From NCBI GenBank assembly GCA_026724425.1, contig JAIUCV010000102.1, forward strand, positions 1,984,001 to 2,048,000: 64,000 bases of DNA, written 5' to 3'. Positions 45,693-56,083 of the stretch are shown one piece after another. Origin of the DNA: Erythrophleum ivorense (lineage: Eukaryota > Streptophyta > Magnoliopsida > Fabales > Fabaceae). The notes beneath the pieces are model-generated. The model was not told the DNA's origin. It searched no databases and saw only the letters and a list, made by a program, of their open reading frames with translations. The position numbers and the translations under genes are program-made. The number at the start of each line of letters is the position of its first letter. The first letter of the stretch is position 1.

Positions 45693-45889
45693 GGCGGGTT
45701 GAGCCAGGCCCGTGCAGTAGTGCAACGCATGGGCGACTCGCGAAAACCCAGATAGCAAGCTATTTTAATGGGCCTTCTCCCTTAAAAAATAAAGTTAATA
45801 TCGTATGGGCCGATGACCCATATATCAGATATTAAACTGATAAGAACAGATACTACACTTGATCTTAGCCAAAAGGCCGAGAAAGGTAT
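45693..45889 (-). ncRNA. U2 spliceosomal snRNA, copy 2
   Basis: This second U2 gene shares the 5' 100 nt with copy 1, including GTGTAGTA and the Sm-type site, but differs at about ten positions in the 3' stem-loops (for example TGGCTCAACC in place of TGGCCCAACC). Several changes fall in the loops or leave pairing possible; at least one weakens a stem. It has a full USE/TATA promoter in the same arrangement, so it is likely expressed. Because the 5' part is invariant while the 3' part drifts, it may be a variant gene rather than a dead copy. Confidence 0.92.
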
Positions 45890-45914
45890 GATTTGGACGA
45901 TGGGCTCGGCTTCT

Positions 45915-45968
45915 TATTTATACTATCAAGTCAATGACCTAGGCTTCTCTACGTTACCGATGTGGGAC
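45915..45968 (-). promoter_or_regulatory. USE and TATA box of U2 copy 2
   Basis: GTCCCACATCG at 45958-45968 and TATAAATA at 45915-45922 on the - strand, with the same 35-bp gap as in copy 1. The promoter and the 5' half of the RNA are the best conserved part of the duplication. Confidence 0.92.
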
Positions 45969-46162
45969 TTTATAATATATACACTCTTGAATCTCAGAGA
46001 ACTAACATCTTATATTATAATGCAAAATCTGGATATTCAAAATAAATTTCGTTCGCCTGAGAAAAACAAAAACTGAAACTTTAAGAGTTCTTTAAAAGAA
46101 AATCTGACTCACACGGTTTGGTTAATCAAGTTCACCAGCAAGGAGCCATCTCAAAATCTGAC

Positions 46163-47883
46163 TCAAGGTTTGATTCTTTGAAGTGTATTCGCGTAAGTAT
46201 AGCTTGAAAACGAAACGAAAAGCTTTCGGAACCTGCACATTCACACACACGCAAAGAAAACACAACGGAGATTCATGTTTCAGTTCTTATCATGCTTCAC
46301 ATTCACCATGCTCAAGAACATAGATCATATTTAGGGAAGGAGAGACATACCAAACCCATTGGCTCAAATGTTGTGCCATTGCTTCAAAGCTTTTACGAGG
46401 GTGCTCGTTTACAATGATTGCCCTGCTCGGATCTCCCTTGTTGGATAAAATCGACAGCCAAATGTCGACAGGTCCTAAGTACTTGCGAAAGATGTTAAGG
46501 CTTGCCTGATGTACAAAAACAAGAAGCTGAATCAAGTTCACAATCGATAGAAGCGTGCAGATACTTTTTTGGTTTTGCAAACACAAGCAAAGAAAGACTT
46601 ACAAGCTCCCAAGCTTTGATATATCTTCCTGAATTAGTCTGCAAGAACTTTCTGCATGTACAAACATAGTGATGAAGAGGAGATTTTGCGGTTTTATGAC
46701 TTAAAGATTATAAGAAGTTCTAAACGTACAATACTCCACGATGCACATCTCTGTGATTGCAATGACCCGAAACACCATAGTTATCGAATGTTATGATCTG
46801 AGAAGAAGCACATAGAGAATCAGATGCAGAAATATTTTCTAAGTGTATAGCCTTTAACTAATACCATGTGAATATTGTGATTAGTGACTTCTTCTTCAAT
46901 GATGTTCGTTAACAAATCGTGGCCCCATACTTGCCCAAAACCATCCTGAGAAAGAGCATATAATGAATTACTCAGTGCCCTCAAATGAGGCGGTGAATAA
47001 AAAAACTAGAAGCGTACTAAGAAGATGTAAAAGAACTAAAAAACCTGCAAATTTGGATGGTCCAGAATCTTTAATTGTTTAAGCGGAACCTGAATAAACA
47101 GATTAGCAAACATTATCTTCACTGCGATGACAATAAACATTATCTCACTGATCCCTTCTTTGTCAAAAATTGGATTACCTTAAGCACTGCACAAGCTCGA
47201 TGCAGCTCATCATTCCTAATGCTTCCCATGCCATGAGCATTACCTGAAATTAATAAAATTCCATATGTCAGTGTCCAAATGAAACATAATCTGCAACTTT
47301 AGTAGAAGACATCGGCTTTTTGGAAATTTGGATAATCCTTGTACCAATTCCACAACTTTGAGAATGAAAGTAAACACACAAACTTATTAGAGATAATGAT
47401 AAGGCATATATTACCAGTGGACAAACATAATACGTGAAGATTGTAGCCACTGGAACTTAAGTAGTTTATTGTCGGAGAAAAGAACCTGTTCAAAACTCAA
47501 GACTTATATCTCTCAGCACAATATGAAAAAAAAAAAAAAAAAAAAAAAATCTCATTAATTCCAACAACAGCCAAAGAGAAACATTCTCAAAATCTTATCT
47601 TACATTGACTCATCATCAGGATGTGCGATAACGAACATCACATTTTTCTTTTTACCTGAATGTCCAAGAGACAATTAGATATCAAATTCTGCATTTAAAA
47701 AAGGAACATGTGAATAAAAAAAAAAAAAAAATTAGATATCATTGATCGGTGAAAACCAGCTTCCAGCTACTTGCCATCATCAAGAATTGCAGATTTGGAA
47801 CTCGACGTTCCTCCGAAGAAAATTTTACATAGAGAAGCGATCCAGATTACAATCACCGAAAGAGTAACCACAAGCCATGCCAT
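46163..47883 (-). CDS. N-acetylglucosaminyl-phosphatidylinositol de-N-acetylase (PIG-L family), 254 aa
   Basis: The enzyme removes the acetyl group from GlcNAc-PI, the second step of GPI-anchor synthesis at the ER membrane. Ten exons run from the ATG at 47883 to a stop at 46163-46165. An N-terminal membrane helix (MAWLVVTLSVIVIWIASLC) precedes the catalytic domain with the metal-binding AHPDDE motif (about residue 48), the GNAHGMGSIRNDEL loop and the second metal site in SGHCNHRDVH (about 155). Motifs and length match the PIG-L family. Intron 1 starts with GC, not GT (47774-47773), in the otherwise good context ATG/GCAAGT; only this boundary keeps the frame. A poly-A run of 24 lies in intron 2. 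Confidence 0.93.
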
Positions 47884-50037
47884 CTAACGATACTGAAATC
47901 AATACAAAGCCAAATAGAAACTAATCAAACAAGACTGATCAAGTCCAACAGAAACTATCAGAAGCAATCAAGCTCTAGGAGTGGTATAACTATCAGAAGA
48001 GACGAGAAGTTACAAGCTTGATGGAAGGGACGACGTTGGGAGACTGATCGACAGCGATGCGGCGGCGTTGGAAGCTGATCGACGGCGAGGGAAGGAGGAG
48101 GAGGAAGGAAGCCGATCGCTGTAACAAGACGGAGAGTTATCTTTTGACACCACTTACCATTGGGCTTTTTTAAAGGCCCAATTATGGCCCAAATTTCCAG
48201 ATCGATCGGATCATATTGATTTCCCAATAGTATTTTGCGATCGCGTTTCAGTTTATAAACCGGAATTTTGTAGAAATGATTGTTGAGTTCACGAGTTAAG
48301 CTAAAACTACTTTACCTTAGCTAATCTAATTTTCCATTAGGACCATAAAGTATAAATGTTTTGCCGACAGATCAAACTGCATTCACGTTACTTATGCTCC
48401 CCACCTTATTCTGTTTTGCAAACTGCCTTTTGTTATTATATTTTCTTTTGGGATCATAGCTTTTTTAATTCACCAAAACACGGTAACATGCATAATGATT
48501 AGTCACAAGTTGAGCTATTTTAAAACTCGATGCTTTTCTTCTCTTTTTTATATTCCATGCCCTAGTTTTGAACGCGTTAATTATGTTTCGGTTAAAAATA
48601 ACTAGATTTGAGTTAACTTATCACGGAAAAATATGTACGATCAACAGAAAAATACTATGAAAATAGCTGGTTGTTTTCCAACAGTTTTTATCATGTATAT
48701 TAGTTGATGATTGTCAGGTATTAACTTTCATACAGACAGACCATATAATTCACAAAATGATATATTAAATGGGCTATCGACATAAAACGTTATGTTAGAA
48801 ATTGTGATTTGCATTGTAGTAATTATATACTAGATCATCTGGATCGAAATAAGGTGCGGTTTTGTGATTTGTCGCCGTTTATGACAATGAAAACATGTAC
48901 GAATCGTTACGGAAGATTCCGTATGTTTTTTTCCCAGTTTTATGGGCTGGAATTGATTTCCACATATCAATTTTCAATTATATATCATACAATTTTTTTT
49001 TTTTAATTCACTTCTGATCATTTATGTTTTAGATGAAAGATCCGCTATAAATGTAATTTTTTAGAAAAGGAGCTATAGAAATTGGCCTGCTAATTTAGTT
49101 ACTCTGCCACTGGAACCCGTGTCCTGAAAGCCTTAAGCCTGCATTAACTACTTTATCTGATAATCTGTCGCATTTGATTTGTCGTGTCAGATATTCCGAT
49201 TCTCAATGCTCAATCATTTTGTTCGTCTCAAGATATTGTTAAGCTGAATGCAATTTTTGAATTTTGTGCACTTATACTTCCATTTCACCATACATGGAAT
49301 TTTCATCCAAACATTTGATATTAAAACTTGGTTTTACCTTCTCTTCGTCTAAATGAATGTGAATAACTCACTTGATTGGTTGTAGATTATACGGAGGACA
49401 TTATTAAGCTTTCGTTTTTAATAGTATAAGTTTTTGAAATGATTAATAATTTAACTCTTGCTATATTTAGCAAATTTCATTGGAAAATATTTTATATTAT
49501 CACAAAATATGTTAAAAGAGATATTTTAAACGAAAAAACAAAAACATTACGGACCACTGTATGCATTTACAAATACACGGAACGTATAAACAATAGAGAT
49601 GTGCATCTATATATATTATTCCTTCCCCATTATAAATATTATATAGACACATATATATAACAGAGATGTGCATATATGCACATGTGAAGTAGAATTGGGT
49701 GGATTGAGAATGAGAGGAGAAGCACACTTGCATGAACATGTTTGTATTCACAGGCAAACCACTTTCAATTTTAAACAGTTAATGAATAAGTTGCAAACGT
49801 TAATACTCCTACTACATTATTTATGTTTACGGGAAAATTTATAACTTTTTATACTGAAACTTTTTTTGGAACCAAAAGAAGGTTTTATAAGGAGTTTCCT
49901 CTTCGAGTGGAATCTGAATTGGGTATGCAGAAACAAAAAAAGTTTCTACATGGTAAAACTACCCACACACTTGACTTATGTTTTTTTTTTCTTTCATTTT
50001 ACCTTTTTAACATAATTTAAACTGATCAACACACTTG

Positions 50038-50089
<52 letters not shown>

Positions 50090-52179
50090 ACTAACTAACA
50101 TATGATTATATACAGCACTTTTCCACTAGTACTATAGTAACTGTTTTTTAGAAAATACTAAAAAAAAAAGTTTTTGTTTTCGTTGGCCAAATTAAGGATC
50201 CTATATAAACCATTGTTTGTCCAATACTTTGATTAAGTTGTTATTTCAGTTTTCTACAAATTATCGATCAATTCCATTGGCCCTCAATAAGTTTTCATTT
50301 TCTTTATTGTTGTTGTTGCCGGGCTTGTTGTAGAAGTGTGAAGATTGGTCTTATGTAGAAAATTAAAGAGAATATTCCTAGAATACTTTGTTAGAAGACA
50401 ACCACTAATGTTTGGGTTCTTTTGAGTACAAGAGAATACTATAGATAAATATATTGAATTGCATGAGATAATAGCAGCAATATGTTTTTAGTCGAACCAT
50501 GTTATTTTTTACATATTTTTTATTTTTGTTATATCATCAACAATCAACAATCTGTTTTATAAGAGTATATTTTCAAGATTTCTATATTTGTTATCAATAA
50601 AAATACATAAAGTTATCAATTTACTGAAGCCAATCCAAGAAATCCTCTTCTCTGTTTTAAAACAATGAATACAATGGATTGGCCTACATGGGGCTCTGGT
50701 TTGGGGACAAAGCAAATAGAGAGTGAGAGGTTTCACAAGTCACAATATATTATAGCAAAACTAAAAACAAAGCACATGTTCTGACACATGAACATGGTTC
50801 CCTTCTTCACTTCTCCTTTTCTTTTGCTCTCTCAACAGCTCATCCCTCTCTCTGTCTCTCTCCACTCTTCCACTACTCTCAGGCTCCCACTATATTCATC
50901 CTTTACTTTCCTTTTTATTTTATTATTAGTCCTCTCTTAAATTAGCAATGCAATGTCATAAATTTCTATAGTGATGATTGGTTTTCTTGTTATTTGATTG
51001 TTATAGTAAGAGGCAACTAATTTATGTATACATGCTTTCGCTATAAAAACTAAATGGTACATGTGAAGGACAGAAAGAGAAATGTTTTAATTGTATTGGA
51101 CTATTCCTCTTTGTCAATTGATAAAGTGGCCACTCTTGTTCTATCAAACCATTAATGTCCATACATACACTGTGTTATAACCTTATGAATTATGATCTTT
51201 GCACTAGCCACTAGGTGTAATTGTGCGTTAAACTAAACAACAATAGATTATAAAAAATGCACTTGCTAACATCCAAATGATACACAATATGCATCGTATG
51301 TATTACAAGTGTGCCATTTTAACAATGGAAACCAGACTTTAGATGCTACAAGTGTTAACTGATTTCAATCGCGCGTTTAGTGGTTTATATACATATATAT
51401 ATATACATATATCATTTATATTAAATTCATATAACTTAAGAGAGAAACGCGCGCATATCCTGTAGCGTAAGGCCAAGTGTCAGCTCGTCGGACGGCCAGG
51501 AATCAAGGCGGAGGAAATGATCAAACGGCGGAGGTAGGAGGAGAGAAAAGCGGGAGCATGTGGAAGAGAGAAACATAAGAATGTTTCCAAAGGATAATGA
51601 TTATAATTATACAATTTACAGAAAAGACTCTTAAATAATTAAGCAAACAAATTAAGGGAGAGGAGGGGTTCACTGAAAGCACGTGCTGCCTGATTCTCCA
51701 TCTTCTCTAAAGAACTCAAAGCTTTTTTCTTCCCAAACAGCTGTTTCATAGCTGTCCGATCTCTCTCTCGGCACCATGTGACCCCACTCAGAGATACAAG
51801 ATCGAATCCATATATATTTAATTTAGCCTTTTTTTCTATTATCTTATCTCATGCATCCCTCTCTCTCTCTCTCTCTCTATATCTCTCACTTCTGTTTTGT
51901 ATAACTACTCTTTGTTATACATAGCCATTATAGTTACTCTGGTTTGTTTCTCATCCCTTCTCTCTCTCTCTCTCTCTCTCTTTCTTTCTGTAATGTCTCT
52001 TCCTCTGTTTTAGGACTTTGATCATTCTAAATTCCAATTCCTCACTCATAATTCAATTCTTTCCTTTGGTTCTCATCTTGATTTCTTCTTTGTTCTTCTT
52101 GTAATTCAAGATTTTTTTCTTTCCTTTCTTAAAACCCCATTTTTTTCTTGTTTTGTTGTTGTGCCATTAAGTCTCATTA
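47884..52179. other. 4.3-kb intergenic region upstream of bZIP61
   Basis: AT-rich DNA without supported genes. Near 48164-48192 three GGCCCA/TGGGC motifs lie about 300 bp upstream of the de-N-acetylase and probably belong to its promoter. A CT microsatellite is at 50040-50088. Between 51850 and 52179 a CT-rich leader precedes bZIP61, with a six-codon upstream ORF (ATG at about 51993, MSLPLF). Confidence 0.45.
50040..50088. repeat. (CT)n microsatellite, 49 bp
   Basis: Pure TC/CT run of about 24 units in intergenic DNA 2.1 kb upstream of bZIP61. Confidence 0.95.
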
Positions 52180-54087
52180 ATGGCACAACTCCCTCCAAAA
52201 ATCCCAACCATGACGACGACGACGACGCCACATTGGCCTGACTTCTCCTCCCAGAAACTCCCTTCCATCGCCGCAACCGCCGCGGCCACAGCCGCTACCG
52301 CCGGCCAGCAAAATCCTTCATGGATGGATGAGTTTCTCGATTTCTCAGCGACTCGCCGTGGGACACACCGTCGTTCAATCAGCGACTCAATCGCTTTCCT
52401 CGAGGCGCCTTCTTCCGGCGTCGGAAACCATCACTTCGACAGGTTCGACGACGAGCAATTCATGTCCATGTTCAACGACGACGTTCACCAAAACCACAAC
52501 AACAGCAACAACAGCCACAATCATCACAGCAATGTGGGTCCCACGCGTTCTTCTTCCAACACCTCTACGCCGTCCGATCACAATAGCCTCACCGACGACG
52601 ACGACAACAAAGAACCACCACCGTCCGATCATAATAATCACATGGACACCACAGCCAATCACAACAACAACGCCGCCGGTAACAATTACAATGAATCAGA
52701 CGAGGTTCAAAGTCAATGCAAGACGGAGCCACAGGATGGTCCGTCGGCAAATCAAAACTCCGGTGGAAGCTCCGGCAATCGGATTCACGATCCCAAAAGG
52801 GTAAAAAGGTAATTCAACCATTCATGATATCTAAGATCACGATACACCAACTTTTTTTTTTTTTTACTATTTCCAAAAACCCAAGAAGGTCATGCATGCA
52901 CGTACACTTATCATATTTGAGAATTCGATATATATATATATAGACACCGTATTGTTTGAATAGTTAAATTAGAGTCACATCGATAACAATAAGTTTAATT
53001 TAAAAAACTCAGTAGTCACATCGATAACAAGAAGTCTAAATTTTGTGCTTTGAATTTTTCTACAGAATTTTAGCAAATAGGCAATCAGCACAGAGATCAA
53101 GGGTGAGGAAACTGCAATATATATCAGAGCTCGAACGGAGCGTTACTTCATTGCAGGTAAATGTTTACACACTTAGATACATCATTACATAAATATAAGT
53201 GTATAACAATCAAATTTGAATAACAGACTAATATATTATTGAAATTTTGTGGAATGAAGACGGAAGTGTCAGTATTATCGCCAAGAGTTGCGTTTTTGGA
53301 TCATCAGCGATTGCTTCTCAACGTCGACAATAGCGCTATCAAGCAACGAATCGCCGCTTTAGCCCAAGACAAGATTTTCAAAGACGGTAATTTTTTTTAT
53401 TTTTTTATTTTAAATTGTTACTTCATTTTGCTAAACAAACAAATTGTTACCTCATCTTCTTAAATGAAATTCGTCTAAAAATTACCAAAATTGCAGAAAA
53501 TGTGTGTTTCATTAATAGTTTCACAATTATTTTCCCTCCATGTATTTAATTATCACTGACAATATATATATATATATATATATATATACAGGCTCGACCA
53601 ATAATTATTCTTTAGCAATACAAGGAGGTACTAGTTGACGTGTCATAATTCATTCAGTTACAAATTTTGGTAGATTTTCTATTAATTTTATACTCTCTAG
53701 TAATTATATTTAAATTATAATATGAGTCTAGCTAGTGATCAAGAATCACAAGATCAATAAATAATAGCCTGATTGACAAGCTAGAACAACTGTCCATGTG
53801 TGCCATATATGACATAAGTATAGATATAACATATAAACATGTGATGAGAGTGTTCGAAGAGAGAAATGAACATTTAATATGTGTTAATATTTTCAGGTTT
53901 ATTGGTATTAATTATTGTACATTTGATAATTTCAGCTCATCAAGAAGCATTGAAGAGAGAAATAGAGAGACTTCGACAGGTATATCATCAACAAAGCCTC
54001 AAGAAGATGGAGAATAATAATGTCTCCGATCAATCTCCGGCCGATATCAAGCCGTCCGTTGAGAAAGAGCAGCTCCTCAATGCATAA
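52180..54087 (+). CDS. BZIP61: bZIP transcription factor, group E, 332 aa
   Basis: Four exons: 52180-52808, 53066-53156, 53260-53386 and 53936-54087. The first exon encodes a low-complexity activation-type region (poly-Thr, Ala-rich, [23 protein letters not shown], then Asn/His-rich). The basic region spans the exon 1/2 junction ([28 protein letters not shown]) and is followed by a leucine zipper of evenly spaced heptads running through exon 3 ([25 protein letters not shown]). The invariant N-x7-R/K of the basic region is present. A proline within the third heptad (SPRVAF) is typical of group E and limits homodimer formation. Sequence and synteny fit Arabidopsis bZIP61, the partner-level relative of bZIP34. 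Confidence 0.92.
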
Positions 54088-56083
54088 AGCAGTTTCGTGT
54101 ATCAAGATCTTAATCATCTCTTCATGGCGAAAAGATTCTTGACTATAAAACCTCTTTGTGTCAAGAAATTAATTTATCAAAGAAGAAGACCTTTTTATTT
54201 AATCTAATCACATTTTTTTTAAGTTGTGATGAATTTGCTTGATGTATCTGATTTTTTTTTTTGTTCTTTTTTTTCTTATGGAGTGGGAGGGAGAAAAGTG
54301 GGGATGGTATGTAAAAAGAATGTAGCTGATTTGTTGTTTATTCGATTTTTTTTTGTTGGAGTGTCTACGCATTGTGACTAATTGATATTGTTCCCGAATA
54401 GTTTTTCCCCCATCTCTTGCCAAATTTAGGGTAATCGAATAGTTAAAGATTCCTTTATCACATGGATCAAGTATGTGTGCCATGCACCGTATAATATAAA
54501 AAAACAATTTGGTACTTATTTCTACATTGACAAAAAGAACAATATTCTCGAACCATGAAATGTTTACACATAGCTTGAAGATTTATTTTCGAAGTGACTG
54601 AAAGCGATTTCCCATTCCTTAAATTCTCATACAAAATTATTTCATTATTTTGAAAAAATAACAGTTAATTTATAATGATTTTGACCACCCCCCCCCCTCC
54701 CCCCCCCCCAAAAAAAAACACAAGTAAACCTGCTTTCTTACGATTACGAGGTTCAGTTGAACATGAAATTCTATGAAAAATTATACTATTTCCTTACGTA
54801 GGGCCTGGAGATGTAGATGTAGATGATGTCATATAGAATCTAGATGGTATATATATATCGCATAAATAAACACATAACGAATAGTAGTATTAATGGCGGA
54901 AATTACAGACTAAAACTGTAAAAGGATTGATGAACTTTTTTACTATTATGAGAAATGAGGGTCAAAGTGGGTCAAATCTGAAAATGTGGGGTGAAAAAAG
55001 GGGGAAAAAGGGAGAACGTGGAGACATCTGAAGGCTAAGCTGTAAGTTCACGTGCTATGTTCCTTTCGCTGGACCACTACGGTCTCGCTACATGATTGGC
55101 TTTGTTTCCTCCTTTTTTTCTTCTTCTTAATTTCTTTTTTGTAAATAATGTTTAAATCAAATCCAATTTTATCTTATAATTTATTTCCAAAGTGGACTGA
55201 GACGGTCAAAGTAAAATGAGGAAATAATAAAGTTACAGAGGAAAGCTCCAAAGATAGAAAGATTAGTTTAAGTGGACTACAGAAAAGAAAAAATGAAGAG
55301 GATAAGTTTTAAAAGACAGAGGTTAGTGGCGTTGTGTTGGGATATGCATGAAAGCGAGATATTGTCAGTTTCAGTGTTTGAACTTATGTCAGTGCCAATA
55401 CCAATTCGTTCCTCTCATTGGGTCTTACATAATACTATTATTTGTTTCTATGAAATTTTCTTCTCAAAAGGGTACTCCTTAAAATTGAAATAAAAATTCA
55501 ATAGATGTAAATTTATATTTGGACTCGGTACTTTATCAGACTGAACCAGACCGGTCTTCATACTTTTTCTTCTTTGAATTTGATGGTTAGCTATAGATTG
55601 GCTTGCATGACTAGCACATGACCAGACAAGCACTCCCAAATACAAAGGCTCTGTTAAGTGTTAACTATACAAGGTACGAGTAAAGTTAATCAAGAAAATT
55701 CGAAAGTTGTTCATCACTAGTTTACTAACCCATTTCAAAGATGATAAAATGTAAGATACACAAGGTAGTGCTAATTAAATCTAGCATTGATAATAACCGT
55801 TGGTTACAGTTCCTAGAGAAAAAAAAAAAAGATTAAACAAGAGACTAGACTCATCCATACAACACGAGGATGTTCAAATGAGCTTCCAGGTTTCTTGAAG
55901 CTTCACTGATGTGCAGAAATCTACACGGTTAATAAAACAACAGACATTTAGACAAACAAGCTCTCTACTTAATCCCAACGAAGCAATCCATAGTGAAGAT
56001 AGAGGAAGAAAACCAAGTATTATAATGAATACATGGAGCGAATTTAAAGAGTTATAACACTTTCTGAGTAAAAGAAGCCAAAG
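54088..56083. other. Spacer after bZIP61, no gene seen
   Basis: 2 kb of AT-rich DNA with the bZIP61 3' UTR at the left and the 3' UTR of the convergent gene at the right. A C-rich tract lies at 54688-54709. The 73-codon ORF at 55272-55493 has no recognised domain. Confidence 0.45.
54688..54709. repeat. Poly-C tract with one T, followed by poly-A
   Basis: C10-T-C11 is followed by A9. The complementary strand is G11-A-G10, able to form a G-quadruplex. Homopolymers of this length are also a place for sequencing error. Confidence 0.9.

Noticed and set aside
52328..52804. 158-codon Thr/Ile-rich ORF over bZIP61 exon 1, and a 91-codon antisense ORF
   Set aside because: These are frame shadows of the low-complexity bZIP exon.
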